From: Bretschneidera sinensis
Lineage: Eukaryota > Streptophyta > Magnoliopsida > Brassicales > Akaniaceae
Direction of reading: 5' to 3'
Length of the DNA: 64,000 nt
NCBI GenBank assembly: GCA_023935145.1
Contig: CM043700.1
Location: 62,397,620 to 62,461,619, forward strand
Shown: positions 43,549 to 53,269 of the stretch, piece after piece
How positions within the stretch are numbered: position 1 is the stretch's first letter
Layout: the number at the start of each line of letters is the position of its first letter
Notes under the pieces: model-generated
The model's database searches: none
Told to the model about the DNA's origin: nothing
The model's input: the letters and a program-made list of their open reading frames with translations, nothing else
Translations under genes and position numbers: made by a program

Positions 43549-43921
43549 CATTCTAGAAGGTTAAGGTACGGACGGCTGGGTCAAGATCCGAAATTTCCCA
43601 AGCAACAACGTTGAAACGTGAGATATATTCTTGGAGCTTCTCTCCTTTGCACTGAATAATTCTGAAGAGACTCTAGAAGGTCTTTCGAGGTCCCTTGCAA
43701 CTTAGGAAGTGTGCTAAAAAAACACGGCTTAGATCTTTAAAGGAGCTGATACTACCAGGCTTTAGGTGGTTATACCAGGTGTTAGTCATCTTCTCTAAGG
43801 TTAAAGGAAAGACTTTGTACATAACAACATCAAGATGGAAGTACAATATCATGGTGGTCTTGTAGTGTTGAAGGTGATCTACCAGGTCCGTGATACCACC
43901 GTATACCTTCATGACTAGCAT
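43549..43921 (-). pseudogene. Tat-type gag fragment inside the composite insertion
   Basis: The minus strand reads YGGITDLVDHLQHYKTTMIL, FPLTLEKMTNTWYNHLKPGS, SISSFKDLSRVFLAHFLSCK and, in another frame, EKLQEYISRFN and DLDPAVRTL, the capsid core of Tat elements. It ends directly against a chromovirus LTR end at 43548. It is too short and shifted to function. Confidence 0.75.
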
Positions 43922-43989
43922 TCAGAAATGCCGAGGGAGGGGAGCTTCAAGGATTTCCTGAGGAGTGGAACTTGCACACACGAGACAAG

Positions 43990-44290
43990 GGGAAAACCTA
44001 ACAGTCATCGGAGGGTCGAAGGTCACCCCCCGGGAGACTCTCTGATGCCTAAGTTAGTTTAGGGATTTGGTGAATAGGGAGAGAAGTAAATCGAAAGCTT
44101 GTGAATTATATATGAATGTATATACCTTATTAGTGTGGAAGCCCGTTTATATAGCGTGTTGGAGTAGAGTCTGATTAGGAAAAGAATTGATTACTTGAGT
44201 GCTGTGAAAAGAACGTGATCCTTTTAGAGTCGGCTACAAACCTGAGTGTTATGATAATATTAGGATGTCTTGTTTGAATTTATTATTATG
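43990..44290 (-). repeat. Tat-like LTR fragment
   Basis: It contains gggagactctctgatgccta, like the ggagactctccgatgctta block in the LTR at 20086, followed by gggagagaagt and a cgtttatatagcg TATA-like stretch in the same order. The ends are not defined. Confidence 0.45.
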
Positions 44291-44325
44291 CCCCTTGTGA
44301 GTTGTCGATGTTTGATTGGTTGGTT

Positions 44326-44946
44326 TTTCTTAGCTATGAAGTTACCTTCGAGACTTTATATGGTAGAAGGTGTAGAACTCCTGTATGCTGGGAAGAAGTT
44401 GGAGAGAGAAAGATATATGGTCCAAAAATGATAGAGTTGACTACTGAGAAGATCAAACTAGTTAGAGAGAACCTCAGAGCAGCCCAGAACAGACAGAAGA
44501 GATATGCTGATAATAGAAGACGACCTCTTGAGTTCCAAGTTGGTGATTGGGTATTTTTGAAGATATCTCCATGGAAAGAAGTGTTGAGATTTAAAAAGAA
44601 GGGAAAGTTGAGCCCGAGATTCGTGGGGCCATATGAGGTGATTGAGAGAATTGGGCCTGTAGCATACCGTTTGGATTTGCCTTCGGAATTAAAGCAACTA
44701 CATAATGTATTTCACGTGTCACTGCTGAGAAAGTACTTACACGATGAATCCTATAGTATCTCGAATCAGACGATAGAATTGCAGGAAGATTTAACTTTTA
44801 TTCAAGTACTAGTCAAAATCCTAGATAGAAAGGATCAAGTCTTGCGCAATAAAGTCATTCCCTTTATTCAAGTATTATGGCGAAATAGAGATGTCGAAGA
44901 AGTCACGTGGGAGCATGAAGCAAGAATGAAAAAGGATTTTCCCTAA
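44326..44946 (+). pseudogene. Chromovirus 1 integrase C terminus with chromodomain
   Basis: An open frame of about 206 codons with RRCRTPVCWEEVGERKIYGP, ENLRAAQNRQKRYADNRRR, FQVGDWVFLKISPWKEVLRF, GPYEVIERIGPVAYRLDLP and FHVSLLRKY, the GPY/F module of integrase, then a chromodomain-like end PVKILDRKDQ-type with IQVLWRNRDVEEVTWEHEA. Chromodomains steer insertion to marked chromatin. It is intact in itself but separated from the catalytic core by the composite insertion. The frame opens inside inserted sequence at 44302. Confidence 0.85.
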
Positions 44947-45008
44947 CTCTTTTCTTGATTTTAAGTAAGGAAATTTCGGGGACAAAATTTTTGTAAGGTG
45001 GGTAGAAT

Positions 45009-47106
45009 TGTAATACCCGTATTTGTAAAATAAGGGTAAAGAAGTAATTTAATAAATAAGGCATAGAGTTCAAATACTACATGTATTTTAAATGTGAAAA
45101 AAAGACTTTTATGTCCTAGAAAAAAAGGATGTTTACGTCCCAAGTTGAAAAAGATAAAAAAAAAATCGTCCAAAATGTAGGTAACGACAGTAGGGAGAAG
45201 AAGGAAAAAAAAGTTTGGAAAGAAAAAAAATATACACCAAAACGTGGCAGCAGGTGCCAAGTTTGTTTAATTGCCTCCAAGTGTTTTGCAAGCAAAATGA
45301 TAGTCTTCGACCTAAGTATAAACATGGAGCTTAAAATATTTATGGGCAACTGATTTTTTTGGTTGCCGACAAAGCTTTTGTATATATATACGTATTAATC
45401 GGTACAAAAATTAATACTTACAAATTTCGTTTGTTTTTCTTTCAAATTATTTGTTTTCCTTAAATACTTGGGGAACCAAAGAAAAGTTAAAAGAGCAAAT
45501 TTTTAAAGGAGTTTACGGTGGAATTTTATAGAGAGTAACGAATAGCTATTAGAAAAGCAGAAGGTAATATCATAGTGTTTGTTTTTGAATTTTTAGCATT
45601 TCTAACATTTCTCCGAATTCAAAGTGAGAATTTTCAAAGGGTGTGGTTTATGAAGAAATAAAGAAATAATTAGAAATTGAATACAAATACTATGTCAGAT
45701 GTTGACGGTCAGCAATCGGAGGAAGTTTCGGAGAAGAACGAGAAAAGAAAGGAGGTGATCCACTGGTAGCTTTAAGTGCTACGTGGTGAGTTGGATTTAC
45801 TTTAAGTAGTCTAAATAAAAATCAAATATTTAGTGATAATATTAAATTTAATTATTAGCGTATGCTTTAGTGGTAGATAAATATTTGGTTGATAGGTATG
45901 ATATAAATATTGGACACATAGAAAATTATTATGTAAAAAGAAATATTATTAGAATAATGAGTTAATTTGATAGTAAAGGGGATAAATAAAATTCGTTACG
46001 AGTCTGGGTAAATAAATTTATGTGGTATATGAGAAGAAGAAATTAGTGAGATAATAATCTGATTCAATAATAAAAGAGATAAGTACAATTCTTGATGAGT
46101 TATGATTAATCAGTAGATATGATATATGAGGAGAAAAATTTCGGGGAGTTTATTTCAATGATAAATTGATAATGATCAGGGTAGTCAATTTAAATATTTT
46201 TATGCATGTTATTGTTATATTACTGTTTATAGGCATATTTCATATCGTTGATCATATGCATATGCATTAAATAAGATAACCGAAAGAACCGGGAAGGGGC
46301 CGGTCAATGTTACAACCGTGACAGCCGGTATATGCTGGAAATAAAAGGGACATTGTGACAGCCGATATATGCTGGAAATAAATTCTGTGACAGTCAGGAT
46401 AAGCTGTAAAGAACCGGGAAGGGGCCGGTCTAAGATAATAATAACTTGTCGACAGGTGGGAAGACGTTCCCATCATAATCATTTATGAATTGCATCTGTT
46501 TTAATTATTGCTTGCATTATTGAAATGATGAGGTGTGGTGTATTATTGTGAATTTAATTATAGGTGGATGAGTCTCCTAGAGAGAGACAGTTACAGTGAG
46601 AAAATGAGAAAAAGACATAAAAATATGATAATATGGGAATTATTTAAATATTAGACTTTTTGCTATTATCCAGTTATAGGAGAAATAAATGATTAAATAT
46701 TAAAGGACTATTTACGAAATTGGAATACTTTTAGTAAATTTAATTCACTGAGCTTGTGAAGCTTACCCCTCATTGTACAATGATTTCAGGTAGCAGACAA
46801 GACTAGTAGTCGGGTGGGTTGAAAGTCAGACGAAATCATTTGCTGTAAGCCACGTACGTGTCAATATCCTCAAACAAATGAGAAAATGAAAACAAAAATT
46901 TATTTGTAAATAGTCATGCATGTTAAGTTGTATATTATGTTTAAATTATATCAGATTGATGTACCTCTCCTGTTGAGGGCTGAAAGTTATAGTAAAAATT
47001 CTTTTTAGTTTATTTTGGTTAATTGTTGCATGTATGTGTCATGCTGGGATTTTCAAAATGCGACGACACCGTCTCGGGGGTGGCCAACCCGGGATGGGTC
47101 GTTACA
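45009..47106 (+). repeat. 3' LTR of chromovirus 1
   Basis: 2,098 bp, TGTAATACCC...GGTCGTTACA, preceded by the tract aaggaaatttcggggacaaa. It aligns with the minus-strand LTR at 58082-60206 and the partial LTRs at 43042, 51664 and 56693. Within it, gaaccgggaaggggccggtc occurs at about 46286 and 46411, around two to three copies of gtgacagccg..atatgctggaaa. Confidence 0.85.
46282..46430. repeat. Internal repeats of the chromovirus LTR
   Basis: Two gaaccgggaaggggccggtc copies flank repeated acagccg(g)tatatgctggaa units. Related G+C-rich wording occurs in the LTRs near 57660-57740 and 58850-58990, so it is an LTR trait and not a local event. Confidence 0.7.
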
Positions 47107-47494
47107 TGAAGATCCCAGACTTTAGTCCGTGTTTGAATGACAATATTTGTACGTTGGGATCGAGGTCTGGACTCTCCCAGACTATTAAACCTTGATATGT
47201 ACACTCGAAGTTTTTCCCCTCGTTGATGGATAATATTAAAAAGACTCATTGAGGTCTTTTTAGGTTCTTTACTATTGAGGAAATGTGAGGTGAAGGCGTA
47301 CTAAGCTCTTTGAAGGAACCGATGCTCTTAGGCTTTAGATGGGAGTACCAGGTACTGGTGGCCTTCTCGAGCATCAGAGGGAAGGCTTGATACATAACAT
47401 GATCAGGGTGCCGGTGTAACATCATAGTGGTTTTGTAGAGTTGTAGGTTATCCAAGGGGTTCGTTGAGTCGTTGTAAGACTTGATAAATGGCAT
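47107..47494 (-). pseudogene. Tat-type gag fragment abutting the chromovirus LTR
   Basis: Minus strand: MPFIKSYNDSTNPLDNLQLY, HRHPDHVMYQAFPLMLEKAT, TWYSHLKPKSIGSFKELS and, in shifted frames, YISRFNSL and DLDPNVQIL. It is the same Tat capsid region as at 43549 but clearly divergent, so it is a different gag copy. It ends against the LTR at 47106. It could be the displaced gag of the Tat element whose pol ends at 28743. Confidence 0.7.
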
Positions 47495-47914
47495 CTAGTG
47501 ATCAATTTTTTATCAAAGCTTGATCTAGTGATCAATTTTTTTTGTCCAGACTAACAAAAATTATGGGTTGGACAGACTTACAAATTATCACCTCTAACAA
47601 TAACATAGATGTCAAGCATCTAAACCACCATTGAGGGATCAGTAGATCTAAATACTAGAGATGAATCAGACCCATTTTAATTATCTTTCGATTGAAAGTT
47701 TTGGAAAAAGAGTAAAGTAAATGATAGTAGAAGAAGTGAAAATTGGGAGGGGTACTATTCTTCTATCTTTCTCTTCTTCGATACAAACATACTTTTTATT
47801 ATCAGTCGTTGCAAATGTGGATTTTATTCTTTCAGGTAACATACGTGCGTGACTGATCGTACATAAAATCCATGTTTGTAATAATACAAACGATGCAAAT
47901 TGATCAATTGATCA

Positions 47915-47945
<31 letters not shown>

Positions 47946-48959
47946 ATTATTGGCTATGTATTGTTTATTTAAATGGAGGAAAATAAAAAAGAATAAAAGA
48001 TTGAGAAAATGGGTATTGGTTTATTTTCACATTCTATGTAAAATAAGCGTGCATATCCATTTATTTTTTAATTCTTACTTATTTTAGAATAAGTAGATTT
48101 TGAAATGATACTCTTGCCATCTTTCAAAATAAACGTACGATTCTTGATAAAAAGAAAACAAATGAACATAAAATTAAGTGTGTTCGTGTGTGAAATCTTG
48201 CCAAAAAACATGATTTATGGTATTAGAGATATCAAGAGAAATGCTAGAGATATGTGTGAACAATCTTCTTCACTCTTTATGCATCTATTTTTTTATGTGA
48301 TAAAACAATACGTTAACAATTATATTTTTACCTATAAGTATGTCAAGCATAATGATCACATATTCTCTAGTAAAAAATTGAACCTACAAAAAAACTCAAC
48401 AGAAGAACACAATCTAGTTAGAATCACCAAAAAGAAATAAAAACAATTAAAAATGTGAAGAAGATAAAGAGGAATAGAAAAAATCAACATGAGTTGAAAA
48501 ATAAGAAAGGTAAGGAAAGTGGAGAAGTTATGTTTGAGTGGGATAGTGTGAAAGAAAAACACAAGAGAAAGATGTGGGCAATTAGAGTTATTTGAGTTAC
48601 ATATATAATCTATTTAAGTATTTAATTTATGTATTTAAGTAGGTTTTATGAGACATTTTAAGAGGTGAGCATCAAATGAGGTTATGATTTTATTAATAAT
48701 ATAGATATTTTACTTTTTACCTATAGGAAAAAAATAACAAAAAAATATCACATTTCCTCTCACCAAATGCTATTTACACCCCGAAAACAATACTTTTGTG
48801 AATGTATCTCATATTTTCAATCTTTAAATCATTAGAAAAATTAAATGACCCGCGGTTAAAGAATGCATGTTGAGAACGTTAAAGAATGCAAATGAATACA
48901 AGTGTTTATGGATAATTTGAGCTCAACTCGAAAATCGGCTTATTGAATTTATTTATTTA
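47495..48959. other. AT-rich intergenic DNA with a TA microsatellite
   Basis: It has a short direct repeat (atctagtgatcaattttt twice, 47493-47540) and a (TA) run of about 23 bases at 47917-47939. Frames near 47872-48440 are AT-rich chance ORFs. No gene is recognized. Confidence 0.55.
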
Positions 48960-49493
48960 GGGTATGTTTGGGTAACAATTTTCTATTTTCAATTTTCGAA
49001 AACTATTTTCGAAAATGAAAACTGAAAACAGTTTTCTGAAGAAAACATGTTTGGATAACTGTAACTCGAAAATTGTTTCCAAAACAGAAAACAGTGAAAT
49101 ATTGTTTGGATAATCTTATTTTGAAAAATGACTTGATACACTTTGTAATTATTTTTAATTTTGAGTTTAAATTTAAAATCTATATTAATTTTATTTCTTA
49201 TATTTACTAAAAACTTAAAAATAATTAATATTATTTTATTTTCAAAATTTTAATATTTTTTATATACCATGGAAGAAGAATGAAACAAAGAAGTGAATAC
49301 TGATTTTATGACTATTTTTCGAAAATTATATCAGACAATACCAATTTGGAGTTTTCAGAAAACTAGTTTTTTGAAAACTATTTTAGAAAATTACTTTTGA
49401 AAACTGTTTACCAAACATGAAATGAGTTTTTGAAAACTGAAAACAGTTTTTGAAAACTGAAACAGTTTTTGAAAACCACTTCCAAACATGTCT
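48960..49493. mobile_element. MITE, PIF/Harbinger-like
   Basis: 534 bp with short terminal inverted repeats GGGTATGTTTGG and CCAAACATGTCT and flanking TTA direct repeats (48957-48959, 49494-49496). The interior is rich in gaaaac and gttttc, which can fold on themselves, and codes for nothing. A TTA target and a GG..TGTTTGG start fit Tourist/Harbinger-type MITEs. It would need a transposase from elsewhere. Confidence 0.6.
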
Positions 49494-50780
49494 TTAGTTT
49501 TTGAATCAAGTTTTAAGTTTCGAGACTAGTTAAATAAAAAGTCAAATTCAAATATGTCTATACTCATCTTAATAAATTTGTGAAAATTAAACTCGTTTGT
49601 TTTTGTAATAGTTTTATAGTGCAATTTTGATTATTTTAAAAAATACGTATGGTTTTTTTTTATAAAACTAATTTATAACGTTATTTAAAAAATGCTGCAT
49701 GTTATAAAAATATTGTAACTAAATTTAATAATTTGCTGCTATTGTTTATTTAAAAAATATGGTAAGTAGTTTTTAGTAAAAAAGTGCAATATATTTAATT
49801 TATTTATAAGCGATAATTAAAAAATAGAAAATTACATCGCACTACCTCCAAAATTTCTAAAATGACACTAACATACAAAATATTTTTAAAACTCACGATT
49901 CACCAAAAAATATCAATTTCCACTATCGAGTAGCCCAAAAATAATTTTTTTAAAAAACCAAAATTTTAATTGAATATTACGTTTCATGATGATTAGAGTA
50001 CCTTTAGGTATCATAAATGTCACTTTTAAAAAAATAGAAGTATTAGGGATGAAATATATTTAACAAGGAATTTTTTAGGGCTTTATTTTAAAAAGAAAAT
50101 TATCATTGTTCTTTTTTGAAAATTGTTAAAAATATATTTTAAAGAAATTTATATTCTGTTATATAGTATAAACAAATTTTACTTCATATATTTTATATTT
50201 TAAAAAAATATTATGATATCATTGCCTATTACATCCTAAAATAAATAAAAATCAAAGACCATCATAAAAGAAAATTAAATATTTTAAATGAAAGTTTGTT
50301 GATATGTTTTTTTATAAAATTAAATAGACTAAAATTTTGTGTTATAAAGATAAATAATTGATAAATAGACTTATCAAACTTATCATAATCACTTGAAAAT
50401 ATTTTAACACTTAGAATACTTTGTTCATCATAAAAAGTAATATGCAATTAAAATTTTGTTTTTTCTAAATAAATTCATTTTGGAATTGTTTGATGGTGAA
50501 AATTGATGTTTTGAAGTGGATCGTGAGTTTTATAAAAATTTTATATTAATGTTATTTCAACAAACTTAAAGGTAATACAATATAATTTATATATAAAAAA
50601 AATGATATTTGTCTTATTTTACTTTGATTTAAAATTTTAACAAGCAAAACTTGAGTTGGTAAACTAAAACTAGAACTATCTGATCCAAAATTTTACATGA
50701 TGAGCTAGGAATTAGGATCAAATTTTGGAAGATAGTTAAAAAAGATAAAAGAGGGACCACCTCCCTGCATCAGGGAATCT
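49494..50780. other. AT-rich intergenic DNA
   Basis: Very AT-rich, no usable frames, no repeats beyond simple A/T runs. Nothing is recognized. Confidence 0.6.
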
Positions 50781-50789
50781 GAGACAATG

Positions 50790-51130
50790 AACTCTTTTTA
50801 TAGAGGATAAACGCCACGTGTCCAAAGAAAATGGTCGATGACGTGGCTAAAGACAATAGGTTAAGCTCCTATGGTCGTGGGATCGATAAGCTAGTCAAAT
50901 TTCTTGTTGCTTTCACATAGATTAAAAAAAGGAAAAAAAGAAAGTAAAAGACACCACTTCACTCGATCTAGAGAGAGAGAGAGAGAGAGAGAGAGGGGAT
51001 GTGACCGTGTGGGAAGTTCCATTGTGGAAGCCATGTCGGTCGGCAACGATCCTCTATGTCGTGCCTCTAACCTACCCACCTTCTTGGTTAAGGAAAACGT
51101 GAACGTTGTACGTTTGCGAGCCAGTCAAAT
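50790..51130 (+). other. Promoter-like stretch and possible first exon
   Basis: An island of normal composition holds, in order, ctttttatagagg (TATA-like, about 50788), gccacgtgtcc (G-box, about 50813), gacgtggc (about 50838), a GA microsatellite (about 50970-50996) and an ATG at 51032. The ATG opens MSVGNDPLCRASNLPTFLVK in a frame that runs to 51179. This looks like a plant promoter, leader and first exon. No matching downstream exon follows before the retroelement at 51664, so it may be an orphaned gene start or chance. Confidence 0.3.
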
Positions 51131-51663
51131 AATAACAAATATATTTTTAAAAGGAAATTTCTATCCATTATTCTTTTAAAAATTGTTTGGCATCACATTT
51201 GAAGGGCAACAATTTTGAGTGAGTTTAACTATGAAAATATGTTTTTTTATTTTTATTTTGTTTCACATTTTAGAAACCTGTCCACCTTACCAAAATCTTT
51301 AACACGTCAGCGATGAAAATTTTCCAACAGTAGAATGGAAAACATATTGTTAGTTTTTAATGGTGCGCTTAAATTGAAAACTATATATTTTTTTATCTTT
51401 ATTTTTTATTTAATGATTTAAATATTTTTTTAAAATAATATTTATTTTTTCAACATAATATTGAATTTCTTTAATCTTTATATATTGAATGGATTTGATT
51501 GGGTGAATGTTAAAATTAATATACTTGAAAAAGATGAGATTAAAAAGAAACTCTATTCAGTTCAAGGACCAAAAATAAAATTAACCCAAAAAAACATTTT
51601 TTTACTTTCTCAGTTTTTGACCTTTTTTTGTTGATAATTTTTCAGTTTTTGACTTTTGAAAAA
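51131..51663. other. AT-rich DNA before chromovirus 2
   Basis: AT-rich sequence with no recognizable coding or repeat feature. The boundary to the LTR remnant at 51664 is judged from alignment with the other LTRs. Confidence 0.5.
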
Positions 51664-51740
51664 CCAGTATTGTTGCATATATGTGTTGTGCTGGGATTTA
51701 CAAACGTGACGACACCGTCCACCTGGGATGGGTCGTTACA
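51664..51740 (+). repeat. Truncated 5' LTR of chromovirus 2
   Basis: Only the terminal 77 bases remain (ttgttgcatatatgtgttgt through gatgggtcgttaca), with a small internal deletion against the other copies. Confidence 0.8.
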
Positions 51741-51743
51741 ATT

Positions 51744-51756
51744 TCGGTATCAGAGC
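51744..51756 (+). other. Primer-binding site, methionine-tRNA type
   Basis: CGGTATCAGAGCA, four bases after the LTR end, matches TGGTATCAGAGC except for the first base. That is the usual initiator methionine tRNA site of chromoviruses. Confidence 0.8.
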
Positions 51757-51827
51757 ATTAGGTCTTATGATTCTGTAGACTACATAAAAGTTTAAAGAAG
51801 TGAAAAATTTAAATAAATTATATTTTA

Positions 51828-53050
51828 ATGCAGAGTTTGAGGATGACATGTGGACGTGCTAGAGCTAGAGGTAGAGTTTTGAATCAGAGAGGACGTGGTA
51901 GACTCCCAATATTTAGAAGAGCTGAAGTGGAGGGGGAGGTCGAGTTTGTGGTTCATGCAAGGGAACAGGTTGCTAGTATAGCTAGTACTAGTAGAGGTGG
52001 GATAAAATCTGATATTAGGAAGGATGAGTTGAGAGAAGTTCTTGATCGTGCTATAGAGAGAATGAATGCAGCAGAAGAAATGGCTGATAATTTACAGAGG
52101 AGATTAGAGGAAAAGGGTAGAACATAACCTGATGTGGTGAGACAAGAGACTTATGAGGGAGAGGGTGTGTTTGGACATGAGATGCAAGGGGATTGTTTTG
52201 TGAGATTTATTAAATTTAAACCCCAGTCTTTTAGAGGATTTGTAAATCCTATTGAAGCTTAGTAGTGGATTAAACATGTTGAGAAATATTTTGAAGTCTT
52301 ACCAGTGACAGATAGGCAAAAGGTTGCTTTTGCTTCATTTAAGTTGGAAGGTGAGTATTCTCAATGGTGGGAGGATATTCTGCCTAGATAGAGTACACAT
52401 GTAGATCAACCCTTAACTTAGCGTAAGTTTAAGGATGTGTTCTTTGCGAAGTATTTTTTAGATACATTTTGAACACAGTAGAAAGAGATTTTATTCATTT
52501 AAGGCAAAATACTTTATCTGTGGCTGAGTATGATAGTAAATTTATAGTCCTGTTGAGGTTTTTACTTGAGTTAGTAAATATGGAGGAGAGGAAATGTAAG
52601 AGATTTTTAAACAGGTTACACTATGAAATTCGAACTAAATTCTCTTATATAGGTATTGGGAATTATCCTACAGATTGAGAAGGATGTGATGGAGTTTAGA
52701 GGCATGAAGGATTGGTTGAAGAGGTCTAGATTTGAGGGAGCCAGAGGTGGTAGTAGTATGAGTGTGTAGGGTGGGAGATCACCCTAAAGGGGGCGTTCCT
52801 TGTCACAGGGAACTATAATACAGAGTCAGAGGCAAGCAAGATATGTTGCTTCTGTAGCTCAGAGTAATAATGGTGGGACCCCTAGATTTGGGAGACAGGC
52901 TATGGGAACTAGAAATTATGGCAGAGGAGTAAGTATACCACCAAGGGGAAGTCGTAATCTAATGTATAATTGGGAGACAAGAGTTTACTATAGTTGTAAT
53001 CAAACATGACATCTGTCTCAAAATTGTCTTACTCTGATGTGCTTTGTATA
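51828..53050 (+). pseudogene. Chromovirus 2 gag, multiply broken
   Basis: An N-terminal basic stretch (CGRARARGRVLNQRGRGRLP) and a coiled segment form a 99-codon frame to 52127; then stops appear (for example 52126, 52261, 52389). The capsid block FIHLRQNTLSVAEYDSKF is at 52490-52545. The zinc knuckle near 52986-53030 has lost its first cysteine and contains a stop. It is not functional. Confidence 0.75.
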
Positions 53051-53269
53051 TGGTGAGGAAGGACATATTAGTGTAGACTGTCCAATGGAGAAATCTGCTG
53101 AGATAAGTGCTGGAGGTGGTAGGAGAAAACAAGTGGTGGATCAGAGAGTATGCGGGGTAGTGACAGAGGATCAGTAGTTGAGAGAGGACGCGGTGGTCAG
53201 TTACAGCTCAAAGACAGCAAAGTCTATGCGTTGACCTAACATGATGCGCATACCACTCCTGATATTGTT

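Larger units (their letters stand above)
43036..44325. mobile_element. Composite insertion in the chromovirus 1 integrase
   Basis: Compared with the reference copy, the integrase frame breaks after YNNQHQT and resumes at FETLYGRRCRTPVCW, losing only about six residues. The insert consists of the 3' part of a chromovirus LTR (about 43042-43548, ending GATGGGTCGTTACA), a minus-strand Tat gag piece (43549-43950) and a Tat-like LTR region (about 43990-44290). No clear target duplication is seen, so it may have been captured during break repair. Confidence 0.65.
31394..47106 (+). mobile_element. Chromovirus 1 (Tekay/Del-like Ty3/gypsy), 5' LTR missing, twice interrupted
   Basis: Plus-strand order: gag, zinc knuckle, protease start (31394-32917); Athila-type insertion (32918-40402); protease end, RT, RNase H, integrase (40403-43035); a composite insertion (43036-44325); integrase C terminus with chromodomain (44326-44946); purine tract; 3' LTR (45009-47106). 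The homologous element at 51664-58081 serves as the uninterrupted reference. Its own 5' LTR and primer site are replaced by the inverted repeat at 31393. Confidence 0.8.

Noticed and set aside
47872..48562. Plus and minus frames of 68-111 codons in AT-rich DNA
   Set aside because: Composition is as AT-rich as the flanks, the peptides are low-complexity Lys/Ile/Phe-rich, and no start context or domain is seen.
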